From NCBI RefSeq assembly GCF_016097555.1, contig NC_054707.1:43596873-43660872 (forward strand): a DNA stretch of 64,000 nucleotides. The letters are read 5' to 3'. Below are positions 13,301 through 21,992 of the stretch, piece after piece. Positions within the stretch are counted from its first letter, which is position 1; each line of letters opens with the position of its first letter. Made by a program: the position numbers and the translations under genes. The DNA is from Gigantopelta aegis (lineage: Eukaryota > Mollusca > Gastropoda > Neomphalida > Peltospiridae). Below the pieces are notes generated by a model that saw nothing but the letters and a program-made list of their open reading frames with translations, was not told the DNA's origin and made no database searches.

Positions 13301-16300
13301 TACCCTTTAGATGTACAAAAGATACTACCTTGCAATGGTTTCAATACCGATTGCTCCATAGAATCCTAGATACTAATACCTTTCTGCATATGATTCATTA
13401 TGTAAATAAAAATAAAAGTAAATATGTATACAAATAAATGTAGTTTTTGTAAAAATGTTCCTAAAACCTTACATTTGTTTTATGATTGTAATAAAGTAAA
13501 ACATATGTGGAAAGAGTTGGAGAAATGGATATTTAACAAAACTGAAGTCAGACTTCCACTTAATAAACATACAGTTATGTTTGGTATGATAAATGGTGAG
13601 TTTAGCAATGTAGTTAACTGGATTTTAATCAATATAAAATATTACTTTTATAGTATGAAAATACTTAACAAGAGTCTTCATATTAATGTTATAAAAAACA
13701 TATTGCAAAATAAATTTCAAATAGAAAGATACATTTATTTTAAAAACTGTGAACATGACAAATTTAATTAATGCTGAGGAAAGTGGTTTAACCTTTTCAG
13801 TATTGACTAATAACATCAAAAACACCATCTTCTTTAAGTTTAACTATAGGTTAGGACCCTTTCCTTTGGTTTCTTTGCTTATTGCTTTTTATTTACAAAA
13901 ACACCATAACTTGTTTGCAAATACAATTCTAGATTTATCTCTTTTATGAATCTTACATCCACCACATCTACTCATAACTGCTTCTTCTCTATACGACATT
14001 AAGTGTGGATATTAACTGGTAGACACTATTTTGCTTCGCTTATTAAATTTTATTATTTTATTGTTTTTGAATTAGCCTGAACCCCATAAAGAAATTGTTT
14101 CTTTCCCCCCTCTGTCTTTTCTGTCTTTCTTTCCTTTTCTTCCCTATTTTTCTTTTCTTTTTTTATCTTTGACTCTCAGATCAAAATCATTTCAGATAAT
14201 TATGGGTGTACATATACATTAATAGGGTATGACTATGTTTTGAAAGTATATATTAAGTATTGGTATATGTAATATGAGTATACATATGTATGTATGTATG
14301 TATGTATGTAGGTGTGCATGTATGTATGTATGTATGTATGTATGCACTACGTATGTATAACTATATGTAAATATTATGAAATGTAAGACAATGATTCAAG
14401 GCACCCCAACCTTGACATTGCCCGTGATCTGGGGACAATAAATCATTTTTAAAAAAATCAAAAAAAATCATCTAGCCCCTCACCCCACCCTGTGGATTGT
14501 CCCTGACTGGGATGACAACTTACTTCTTCCTCCTCCTGATCCTTGGTAATTCAATGTAAGTTAAATATAAATCATCTAGCCCCCCACCCCACCCTGTGGA
14601 TTCTCCCTGACTGAGATGATGACTTACTTCTTCCTCCTCCTGATCCTTGGTAAGTCAATGTAAGTTAAGTATAAATCATCACCCACCCCCCACCCACCCC
14701 CCCCCCCCCACCCTGTGGATTCTCCCTGACTGAGATGATGACTTACTTCTTCCTCCTCCTGATCCTTGGTAATTCAATGTAAGTTAAGTATAAATCATCT
14801 AGCCCCCACCCCACCCTGTGGATTCTCCCTGACTGAGATGACAACTTACTTCTTCCTCCTCATGTCTTTTCTGAAGAGCTCGCTGACGAAGCATAACTCT
14901 CCTCCTCTCAATTTCCTGTCGTAAAGAGAAATTAAAATTAAACAGCCTCTGATATTTGCTAAATAAAGGTGTAAAAAAATATGTATAATAATTTAAAATT
15001 GTTTAAACAAGTACACGGTTCTGAATTATTTCTACATCAACCAAAAGAATAATAATTCTTTTTTAGCTTTTACACAATAAGAGATGGGTAATAGTGTTGT
15101 CTCATATGGAATCACTACATGTAAATCACACTCACCCTGCCCATTGATTTAGTCAATAGCTTTTTTTTACATAATACAAAGTGACTACAACATTTAATAT
15201 TTGGCTAATAATAAAAAAAAAAATTAATTAACCACTTTTTAATAATTTCCAGACATTACTCTACATATATTTCCAGTGTGAGGTTAAAAAAAAGTCTGAC
15301 TCTAACCTCTTCATCGAGCTCTTCCTCCTCGCTAGATTCTTCCTCATCTTTACCTTTGAACCGATCTTCTTCCTCAGACACCTCCTCAATAACCTCTGGC
15401 TCTATAACCTCTCGCCGGTGACGGGCCACTCTGAAAAAATACACACAAAACCCGGTCACAATATCCACTAACATTATATGTGCATTTTCATCCCCATGTC
15501 TTGGCTAACATTACTTGTCACCTGTGATGTGCCACCCAGAAAAACAGTTCATGCCTTACCCTATCACTTGTGAATATATGTCCTAAAACCAGGCCAGTGA
15601 GTACTGTTTAACACCACAGAACCCTCGCATCAACTGAATACACTGCTGTTTAATATCACAGAACCCTCGCATCAACTGAATACACTGCTGTTTAACACCA
15701 CAGAACACTCGCATCAACTGAATACACTGCTGTTTAACACCACAGAACACCCGCATCAACTGAATACACTGCTGTTTAACACCACAGAACACCCGCATCA
15801 ACTGAATACACTGCTCTTTAACACCACAGAACACCCGCATCAACTGAATACACTGCTGTTTAACACCACAGAACACCCGCATCAACTGAATACACTGCCG
15901 TTTAACACCACAGAACACTCGCATCAACTGAATACACTGCCGTTTAACACCACAGAACACCCGCATCAACTGAATACACTGCCGTTTAACACCACAGAAC
16001 ACCCGCATCAACTGAATACACTGCCGTTTAACACCACAGAACACCTGCATCAACTGAATACACTGCCGTTTAACACCACAGAACACCCGCATCAACTGAA
16101 TACACTGCCGTTTAACACCACAGAACACCCGCATCAACTGAATACACTGCCGTTTAACACCACAGAACACTCGCATCAACTGAATACACTGCCGTTTAAC
16201 ACCACAGAACCATCGCATCAACTGAATACACTGCTGTTTAACTTTGTTTAAAATCAGGCGGGACGTAGCCCAGTGGTAAAGCTCTCGCTTGATGCATGGT

Positions 16301-19300
16301 TGGTCTAGGATCAATCCCCGTCAGTGGGCCCATTGGGCTATTTCTCATTACACCACGACTGGTATATCAAAGGCCATGGTATGTGCTATCCTGTCTGTGG
16401 GATGGTGCATATAAAAGAACCCATGCCAATAGCCGATGATTGATAAATCAATGTGCTGTAGTGGTGTGGTAAACAAACCTAACTTTTTCTTGTTTAACCA
16501 TCATTCCTTTCTGTACCGCTGTTTCATAAAACCCAAACTCAAATACTCAATAGCAAAGACTGGTTAGAAATCACATAAATATAACATTTTAAAGGGCGGA
16601 TTTCATTGTTAATAATGTAAGGGAGATAAGTCATATTTCGAAACATGAATGTCTAATCAAAAACTACATGATAAATACTACCAGCTGACAATCATCAATA
16701 AACATATATAATTATGAGTCTTTGTACTGAGTATTCCATTTGTCCATCAGTTTAAAATTTAATATATTCACCAGGTCAATTTGGAGCCCAGCCCAACATA
16801 AAATACAAATTACTTTATAAATGCAAACTGACCAAACATATTGGTGCCCAGACTAAAGAGGTCCATCACAGTAAAAAAAAACATTGCTAGCAATTTAGGA
16901 AAAAAAAAAAATATATATACTATTTATATATTTGTTTTAATTTTATTGTCCCAGATTACACACATACATTGCAGCAATGTCAGGGATGGGAGCCCTAAAA
17001 CACTGCTGTACATATAATAATAATAATATAACACACACAAAGACGTACACATGTGCCCAGCAGACCCTGTCAACCCTCCCGGATTCCGCGGGAGTCTCCC
17101 GGTATTTGATCAAATCTCCTTTCCCCTGTGCGGGAGACAGTTTCTCCTGTTAAATGACATTTTTGTAAGCATAAAAAAAAATCGATCCTCTTTTGTCAAA
17201 ATAACAGAGGGAAGTAACTCTGCCTTTTTTTCTCATTCGGAAAATGTCGACTACTTTCTGTTTCTGAGAATGTAACAGGCCGAATTGTCCCGACTGTTTA
17301 ACTTTTGCCGAAGTGAGAATTGTGGGATAGCCTATTCATATTGTTAAAAAAGCACATGGAGTTTATAAAATGATGTGTTATTATAATGTTTGTTGTCATC
17401 GTAATGGCTACGAAGCGTGTTGCCGCTAATTCAACAGGCTGTGTATTGACATTCAGTGTTGCCATATAAAAAACCAAAAACTATCCAATTTAGTTCTAAT
17501 AACACCTCTGAATTGTAAAATGTCTTCCCACTGGATTACATAATGCAACTATGACGAATCTGAACTGCCAGTCTCAGAGTTGACAGCGATACACACGATG
17601 CATGTTAAAATCACATGTCACAGCAAGACAACGAAAATACCAATTAGATGTATAAACATACTTGTGTCAGTTAATTTTGTATGTTTGTGCAGTAAAATGT
17701 TGGTTATAAGGGTACACTTCAAGAAATTATTTTTGTACAATTAAAAAATGTTGTGTTTGACATTGACATAAAGTTACTCACGGAAATGGGTATAATTCCG
17801 GTATATTTCACACGATGTCCGTAATGAGGTTTTACTTATGATTAATCAAAATACAATGTTTATTGCATCATTATAATGATTTTAAATAAGTACCACGCCA
17901 CCGTTCCTCATTATAGTAAAAACTGAATATTAATTTTTAAGATTTATATAAATTTGTCTTTGGTACTTGGGTACACTAACCACAAATGATAATGTAACGC
18001 AACCTGTAAGGCTGTAAGTGTAATACCGTAAATGTACTAATTAAATTTTTTATTTCTTGTTCATGTTCTTAACATTTTTGGATAAAATATTTTTTTTTTT
18101 TTTAAATATGTATTAAATCATAATAATATTTAAACTTAAAAAAAAAAAAAAAAAAATTTAATATATATATATTTGTTTTAATGCCAAGATCTAAGGTTAA
18201 GAAGTATATATGACACTATAAAGTATTCATATAACTTATTGTAATAATGTTTTTTTTAAATCTTGCGATTTTGGGTTAAATTGTGTGAATTTAAAAAATC
18301 TCCTGCTTTTTGACAAAATCTCCTGCTTTTTCAACACACACCTCCTGCTTTCTCTTGACTAAAGGTTGACAGGTCTGGTGCCCAGGTGTCCTCCGATACA
18401 TGCACATATATACACACATACACACATACATACATACATACATTATGTCAAAAAAGGTGATAGGGAAAGAAGAAAATTGTTTTATTTTACAAAATATAGT
18501 TTTTTCGTACAATGTTGCTGAATGACCATGTTTGTTAATGTTCCTGGAATGGGACAGCATGCCCAAATGCACCCTAAAACAAATTTAATGCACATTGTGG
18601 CACGTTGTGCGACAATTGCAGGAAATCGGCATGGAATGGTCCAGATTTTGGCGAATGCACATGAAATTCGGGGAAAAGATTGGGATAGTAATGGGTATTT
18701 AAAGCTGCAATGCTCGCAATGATGCCTCATTTCCATTTCGACTTAGACGAGTTACAAGATGCCAAGACTAAACCTGCCGAATCAATACATTGCAATAGGC
18801 CGCCTCCAGTTAGGTGAATTGCAGTCAGCAGTCGCACATCACATGAACGTCTATCAGAGCACCATTTCACATCTCTGGGACAGGTACCTGCAGTTTCAAT
18901 TAGCTGAAGACCGGCCCAGAAGTGGAAGACCTCGCATAACAACTGCAGCACAAGATCGCTACATCCGGGTTCTGCACTTGTGTCACCGAACTGCCACAGC
19001 ATCAAACACTGCTGGACACATACCTGGTTTGAGAAGGGAGTCTGCACAAACCATTCAGAACCGACTTCAAGAAGCTGGTTTACGGGCTAGACCGTATGTT
19101 GGCCCCATCCTGCGACGTCAACATTGACATTTACGTGTTCGCTGGTGCACGAATGTACGGGGTGGAATTTGGGGAAACTGGTGGCAAGCATGGTTCAGCG
19201 ATGAGACACGTTTCCTTCTACAGCGACGTGATGGATAACGTGTTTACAGACGCCGCATGAACATTTTGCCAACAACTGCATCGCCCAAGTTGACAGATTC

Positions 19301-21992
19301 GGTGGAGGGAATGTCATTATGTGGGGAGCCATCTCATACGCCGGCAGAAGTGAACTTGTGTTCGTACAAGGCAACCCGACAGCTGTACACTACAGGGATG
19401 AAATTCTTCGCTGTCACATGCTTCCCATTGTGGATCAACAGAGAGAACTCTTTCAGCAGGACAATACCAGGCCGCATACAGCACGTGTAACAATTAATTT
19501 CCTACAGAATAAGAACATTAATTTGCTGCCATGGCCATCAAGATCGCCAGATCTCAACCCCATTGAACATCTATGGGACGAACTGGACAAACGTGTACGC
19601 CAGTGTGACCAGGAGCCTCAGATGCTTCCGCAACTGTCACATGCACTGCAGGAAGAATGGGCTAGGATTCCACGTGCCCGGATTCAGAGACTTATTCAGT
19701 CTATGCCAAGGAGATGTCGCGCAGTGATTGCTGCTGCTGGTGGCCACACAAGGTACTGATTTCAGCGCACTTGTACGACGCTGTTTGGTGACGAAAACGC
19801 CTTCACTGCCGTCAGTCCATAGCAAGAACATTGTCACATACTCATGTCAAATTTGACTGATACGATCATAAATAACAACATTATACCACTTTGTATTAAA
19901 GAGATAATTCCATGAATATTTTGCCTATGCGTTTCTTTTTTGACAGAGTATATATACATACATACACACACACACACAAACACACACAGAGGAAAAAAAA
20001 AAGGCTCTTTAATGAATTGTATTTCTTAAATTTTCAAGAAAGCTTTTTTGAAATTTAATAATAAAATACATTCACCAAATTCCACTTAATCTGGAGAAAT
20101 GGCAAATCACCGATTAAATTCACTGTATATATATTCACTGTATATATCGAACAAGCAGTTTATGTGATCATCTTTATTCCAATTTTGGACATAAGTTTTG
20201 TGAAAACACTTTTCAGTTGTAAATTATGTGTTCTGCATGTATATTTGACTGTGTGTGATACTTATGGACTGTATGTGATTTTTCAGTTTTACATTATGTG
20301 TTTTGCATGTATATTTGACTGTGTGCGATACTTATGGACTGTATGTGATTTTTCAGTTTTCACCTGTCTTCGTCTTCATCATCGTCGCTGTCGACAGCTC
20401 TGCGGTCGCGGAGTCTGCGCAGCCGTCTGTCAGCCACGTCGCCGTCAGCCTCCTCATCCTCCACTGCCCTCTCGGTCGCCACAGCCTTCTTCTGCATCTC
20501 AAACGGCTCATCATCCTCATCACTATCACTCTCCGGGGCAAACTCCGGGCGCTTCCCCGTCACGTACCGGCTCACCTTCACCTTCTCCATAGTCAAGTCA
20601 CCTGCAAGGGAATAATTAAAGTTTAAAGACTGTTTTGCTTAACTACACCACTAGAGCACATTGATTTATATATCATTGGCTACTGGTAATTTCGACTATA
20701 GTCTTAGAGAAGAAACCCGCTAGTTTTCCATTGGTAGCAAGGGATCTTTTATATGCACCATCCCACTGACAGGATAGCCCTTGATATACCAGTCGTGGCA
20801 CACTGGCTGGAACGAGAAATAGCCCAATGTGCCCACCAATGGGGATCGATCCTAGACCAACCGTGCATCTAGCGAGCACTTTACCACGTCCTGCCCCTAT
20901 GGAATAATGTGCACGCAAAAACAGACCCTGCAGTTGCTCATGGCAATCCGTAATGCTGTGGAGATTGCCATGGAATTTTTAATTCTCCACGACAGCTTTT
21001 TAGCTGTGGACTATATTCAAAACAAATTTCACAGCGTTAATTGCATGAGTGCTTGCCGGTGCTTGCTGATTCTCATTCAAGAAGAATTTGCAGAAGAAAA
21101 AAAACTGCTTAAGAAACCCCAAAACATTTAACCACAATTCATTTCTTTTAATATTTAAATAAATTTTGCAAAAAATAAAAAATAAAAAATAAACTCACTA
21201 CTGAAAAACATTATTACATGTATGATGTACATGTATGTATACATTTTGTTGAGATGACAGAAGTGGAATTTAACTATGTGTTTCATGTTCAGGTGTAGTT
21301 GGTCAGGGCTTCAGATTGCACCAAAACGTTAAAAGTTTGTTTTGTTTAACAACACCACTATAGCACATTGATTTATTAATCATCAACTATTAGATGTCAA
21401 ACATTAGGTAATTCTGACATATAGTCTTAGAGAGGAAACCTGCTACATTTTTCAGTTAGTAGCAAGGGATCTTTTATATTTACCAACATACCACAGCTTT
21501 TGATATACCAGTCGTGGTGCACTTGCTGGAACGAGAAATAGCCCGCTGACAGGGATCGATCCTAGACCGACCGTGTAACAAGCGAGCACTTTACCACTGG
21601 GCTACGACCCGCCCCAAGATTGCATCACTGTCAAGGCAATTAAATGTTGTGCCATAAATACATATATGCCAAATAAACTACAGACCAGCTGACCTCAAAA
21701 TATTTAACCTCAAAACCACTGAAATGTTAAGGTTAATTAGATTAAAATAACTTGAAATGCATTTCTGAATATTGATAACTCTACAGCAGAGCTCTGTTAA
21801 TGACAGTACTGAACTAAAACAACCTTCCTGCACTCAGAAATGATAAAAGTCCCTGTTGTGCCAAAATCAGTGAGTCCTAAAGCCTCGTTGGTACATGTAT
21901 ATGCAAAGATGAGCGATCTTACCTTTTTCATTGCGGATAGTGATAGCACCAGCCGTCGACTGGATAGGAACTTTCAACATGGGTAGCGCCAT
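1192..21992 (-). CDS. MFAP1: MFAP1, spliceosomal microfibrillar-associated protein 1 (whole coding gene, 10 exons)
   Basis: In human spliceosomes MFAP1 is a nuclear component of the B complex, acting with PRP38 and SNU23 around tri-snRNP activation. Ten coding exons in transcript order are 21992-21923, 20601-20364, 15430-15307, 14915-14850, 10422-10298, 5851-5743, 4251-4091, 3506-3347, 2430-2341 and 1371-1192. All introns are GT-AG, all phases agree, and they give 440 residues, against 439 in human. Recognisable blocks are [16 protein letters not shown] near the N terminus, [10 protein letters not shown] before an [10 protein letters not shown] coiled-coil-like region (about 207-240), [19 protein letters not shown], the highly conserved [20 protein letters not shown] (about 327-350) and [15 protein letters not shown] near the C terminus. 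The middle is strongly acidic and the protein is mostly charged. It is divergently placed to PKMYT1. Introns are swollen by minisatellites and transposons; three arrays touch its splice sites. Family assignment is from remembered human sequence and is very secure. Confidence 0.96.
2341..2430 (-). CDS. MFAP1: MFAP1 exon 9
   Basis: Residues 352-381, [20 protein letters not shown] and then [10 protein letters not shown]. It matches human DEDEEVYKRDFSAPTLEDHF. Exactly 30 codons, phase 0 on both sides, with acceptor CCTGCAG and donor ATGCAG then GTAACA. Confidence 0.95.
2566..2830 (+). mobile_element. tRNA-headed SINE, third family
   Basis: The head has a tRNA-like internal promoter (cggtggagtcgtggttaagc and a ggttcgcatcc-like B box). 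The body contains cactgtcctggacagacagc and gtgtgtgcccaggacagc, and the tail ends in an A-rich ataagttgaaatgaaatga. It lies in MFAP1 intron 8, opposite to the gene's strand. The body differs from the two common SINE families of this window. Confidence 0.7.
2866..2930 (-). mobile_element. tRNA-like SINE head fragment
   Basis: On the minus strand it has an A-box-like tagcccagtggtagagc and a degraded B box (gcaggttctatt). It is too decayed to fold as a tRNA and has no SINE body, so it is read as a SINE head remnant. Confidence 0.45.
3347..3506 (-). CDS. MFAP1: MFAP1 exon 8
   Basis: Residues 299-351, [20 protein letters not shown] and on through [20 protein letters not shown] to AFFI. This is the most conserved block of the family. 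The acceptor is AAAAAG and the donor is TTCATT then GTAAGA. Residue 351 is Ile where human has Met. Confidence 0.95.
3815..3895. repeat. (CT)n low-complexity tract
   Basis: A pyrimidine-rich run of ctttct, ctccct and ctctct units in MFAP1 intron 7. On the transcribed strand it is a purine tract, so it is not a polypyrimidine tract for splicing. Confidence 0.85.
4091..4251 (-). CDS. MFAP1: MFAP1 exon 7
   Basis: Residues 245-297, [20 protein letters not shown], then [20 protein letters not shown] and [10 protein letters not shown]. It is nearly identical to human in the [18 protein letters not shown] block. The acceptor is GACACAG and the donor is AAAA then GTAAGC in phase 2. Confidence 0.95.
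4482..4864 (-). mobile_element. SINE family B, near full length
   Basis: Read on the minus strand, the tRNA-like head (cctcggtggcgtcgtggtta) lies at the high-coordinate end. It is followed by catgggatttttaatcc, the shared central domain (aagggatcttttat read on the plus strand), and the tail cgtaaataaaatgtgttgag with terminal ttctttctttc. It sits in the intron between MFAP1 exons 7 and 6. Confidence 0.8.
5330..5550 (+). mobile_element. SINE family A, headless copy
   Basis: Contains the body from gtgcaccacaattgatatat through agatcccttgctactaatgg to the tail aatgtgctctattggtgtcg and ttaaacaaaacaaac. The tRNA head is missing or unrecognisable. Confidence 0.75.
5743..5851 (-). CDS. MFAP1: MFAP1 exon 6
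   Basis: Residues 209-244, [18 protein letters not shown] onward to RRKQTLK. Human has KDRVTVQEREAEALKQKELE here. The acceptor is TGTGTAG; its polypyrimidine tract, AG and the first 13 exon bases form the core of the large array that fills the intron upstream (5852-9250). The donor is CTTAAG then GTACAC. Confidence 0.94.
5852..9250. repeat. 46-53 bp minisatellite carrying a splice acceptor (MFAP1 intron 5)
   Basis: Roughly 65-70 copies of a unit with core ggtctcgtctacacacagag, aaaaacattaaca and cagtctcacaaa. On the transcribed minus strand each good copy reads a pyrimidine tract (TTTTTCTCTGTGTGTAG) followed by ACGAGACCGCGTG, which is the acceptor and first 13 bases of MFAP1 exon 6. The array touches the exon without a gap, so the exon boundary is the last unit of the array. 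Blocks of about 1.1-1.2 kb recur (for example near 5881, 6961 and 8201), giving a higher-order period. Many copies have decayed to cactgtctc or catggtctc, altering the exon-like part but rarely the AG. Confidence 0.93.
9251..10297. other. MFAP1 intron 5 remainder, possible decayed transposon
   Basis: Inverted words occur at 9468-9500 (tcgaaaactgta, twice) and near 9800 and 9990 (tacggttttcgat), which suggests a small terminal-inverted-repeat element of roughly 530 bp. A 61-codon minus-strand ORF (9684-9499) opens [10 protein letters not shown] and has no confident match. Nothing else is supported. Confidence 0.3.
10298..10422 (-). CDS. MFAP1: MFAP1 exon 5
   Basis: Residues 167-207, [13 protein letters not shown] and then an acidic/serine run [12 protein letters not shown], ending PRLKPVFVR with two bases of the next lysine codon. 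It matches human SEYEEYTDSEDEMEPRLKPV. The acceptor is GTTTCAG and the donor is AGAAA then GTTGGT, a weak GTTG donor. Confidence 0.93.
10433..12003. repeat. 45-bp minisatellite (MFAP1 intron 4)
   Basis: About 33 copies of a 45-bp unit (acgtatcttcattacacc, ggctctttatac and agctcagaggtagag). It starts about ten bases intronic of the exon 5 acceptor but does not contain exon sequence. Copies vary mainly at ccg/cag and ata/aca positions. It is interrupted at about 11703-11815. Confidence 0.95.
11703..11815. mobile_element. Short repeat fragment interrupting the 45-bp array
   Basis: About 110 bp unlike the array: gggatgggatgggaactcta, ttacgtgcccat, gttcaggcacgtccaccctg and gaccaattccggaccagg. I recognise this word set as a dispersed molluscan repeat. 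It splits one array unit, so it arrived after the array had begun to expand. Confidence 0.5.
12074..12222. mobile_element. Fold-back MITE
   Basis: Long imperfect inverted repeats: gcttataaaactttttagag at the left and, inverted, ctctaaaagttttatatgc at the right, with a further inverted pair around atacaaattgtat in the centre. No coding capacity. Lies in MFAP1 intron 4. Confidence 0.7.
12237..12510 (-). mobile_element. SINE family A
   Basis: Minus-strand copy: the tail end (ttaacgacatcacccgagca) is at the left, the core agggatcttttatatgcacc in the middle, and a degraded tRNA head (gattgatcctagactgacc) at the right. Confidence 0.75.
13167..14463 (+). mobile_element. 5'-truncated LINE (L1/Tx1-like 3' end)
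   Basis: An ORF of 115 codons (13424-13771) carries the C-terminal zinc-knuckle-like segment of a non-LTR reverse transcriptase protein: [17 protein letters not shown] followed by [11 protein letters not shown]. In-frame sequence upstream reads [18 protein letters not shown], typical of L1/Tx1-like proteins, and is separated from it by stop codons, so the copy is dead. The 3' end is an AATAAA and an A-rich tail. A direct repeat aaatcatcta flanks both ends, and the target is the donor-array unit. Confidence 0.7.
14281..14344. repeat. (TATG)n microsatellite
   Basis: About fifteen tatg units with one interruption (aggtgtgc), inside the 3' untranslated part of the LINE fragment. Confidence 0.9.
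14850..14915 (-). CDS. MFAP1: MFAP1 exon 4 (66-nt micro-exon)
   Basis: Residues 145-166, [20 protein letters not shown] ending in EE. Human has EIERRRGMMRQRAQERKNEE at this point. The acceptor is CGACAG and the donor is GAAGAA then GTAAGT. The last 12 exon bases plus the donor are repeated downstream in the next intron. Confidence 0.93.
15307..15430 (-). CDS. MFAP1: MFAP1 exon 3
   Basis: Residues 104-144, reading [20 protein letters not shown] and then a highly acidic tail ending in ELDEE. Human MFAP1 has LARHRKIVEPEVVGE here. The acceptor is TTTTTTCAG and the donor is GAAGAG then GTTAGA. Confidence 0.94.
15597..16243. repeat. 42-bp minisatellite (MFAP1 intron 2)
   Basis: About 15 tandem copies of a 42-bp unit (tgtttaacaccacagaacac then ccgcatcaactgaatacactgc split over two words). 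Because 42 is a multiple of three, all frames stay open and a long false ORF runs through it on the minus strand. It lies about 170 bp upstream of the exon 3 acceptor and contains no exon sequence. Confidence 0.95.
16256..16488 (+). mobile_element. SINE family A
   Basis: The tRNA-like head is well preserved: gcgggacgtagcccagtgg with A box, then ggatcaatccccgtcagtg as B box region. The body has gggctatttctc and tgctatcctgtctgtggg, and the tail is aatgtgctgtagtggtgtgg. It starts directly after the 42-bp array. Confidence 0.85.
17061..18377. mobile_element. hAT-like non-autonomous transposon with 8-bp target duplication
   Basis: Ends are CAGACCCTGTCAACC at the left and GGTTGACAGGTCTG at the right, an inverted pair. 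The flanks carry a perfect 8-bp direct repeat GTGCCCAG (17053-17060 and 18378-18385). Sub-terminal repeats with tctcctgc and tctcccgg words follow. No transposase is visible. The CAG...CTG ends and 8-bp duplication fit the hAT superfamily. Confidence 0.75.
18446..19948 (+). mobile_element. Tc1/mariner (DD34E) transposon, inactive
   Basis: About 1.5 kb between TA dinucleotides, with inverted ends sharing gtcaaaaaag. The transposase remains as two blocks in different frames. The N-terminal paired-like block (18759-19127, helix-turn-helix and [17 protein letters not shown]) is followed by the catalytic part (about 19190-19759) with [19 protein letters not shown] and [11 protein letters not shown]; 34 residues separate the second D from the E. 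At least two stop codons (near 19125 and 19227) and one frameshift between 19227 and 19319 disable it. It lies in MFAP1 intron 2, opposite to the gene. Confidence 0.88.
20212..20362. repeat. 70-bp duplication ending at the MFAP1 exon 2 donor
   Basis: Two full copies (starting about 20212 and 20282) and the start of a third (20352) share ttcagtttt, attatgtgttttgcatg and actgtatgtgatttttcag. The third start coincides with the exon 2 donor on the minus strand. The copies have GTAAAACTG where the real donor has GTGAAAACTG. Confidence 0.8.
20364..20601 (-). CDS. MFAP1: MFAP1 exon 2
   Basis: Residues 25-102, beginning [19 protein letters not shown]. It contains the acidic DSDEDDE run and [10 protein letters not shown], and ends DSDDDEDED. 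The acceptor is TTGCAG and the donor is GACAG then GTGAAA in phase 2. The intron side of the donor borders a 70-bp repeat. Confidence 0.94.
20618..20897 (-). mobile_element. SINE family A
   Basis: Minus-strand copy with tail (ccactagagcacattgattt), core (agggatcttttatatgcacc) and tRNA head (ggatcgatcctagaccaacc, then ttaccacgtcctgcccc). In MFAP1 intron 1, just upstream of exon 2 in transcript terms. Confidence 0.85.
21331..21615 (-). mobile_element. SINE family A
   Basis: Minus-strand copy with ttgtttaacaacaccacta, the core agggatcttttatat, and the head ending gggctacgacccgcccc. In MFAP1 intron 1. Confidence 0.85.
21923..21992 (-). CDS. MFAP1: MFAP1 exon 1 (start codon)
   Basis: Residues 1-23 plus one base. 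The ATG is at 21992-21990 and the peptide begins [17 protein letters not shown] and ends NEKG, matching the family N terminus ([18 protein letters not shown] in human). The donor follows base 21923 (AAAAG then GTAAGA). The leader upstream may contain another intron: an AAAG acceptor-like site lies about 50 bases upstream. Confidence 0.93.

Larger units (their letters stand above)
12930..14849. repeat. About 90-120 bp tandem repeat carrying a splice donor (MFAP1 intron 4)
   Basis: Five intronic units (donor cores at about 12988, 13112, 14521, 14626 and 14744) plus the genuine exon edge at 14845-14860. Read on the minus strand each has GGAGGAGGAAGAA followed by GTAAGT, identical to the end of MFAP1 exon 4 and its donor, then a C-rich/G-rich run and ttcaatgtaagttaa. 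Poly-C stretches differ in length between units. A LINE fragment splits the array at 13167-14463. Confidence 0.9.

Noticed and set aside
15583-16314. 243-codon minus-strand ORF with repeated [13 protein letters not shown]
   Set aside because: It is a reading of the 42-bp minisatellite, whose length is a multiple of three and lacks stops in that frame; there is no other coding evidence.
16256-16330. Possible tRNA genes at SINE heads here and at 20.9, 21.6, 31.4, 56.8, 57.2 and 58.8 kb
   Set aside because: They have A- and B-box words but continue into conserved SINE bodies and do not keep a complete cloverleaf.
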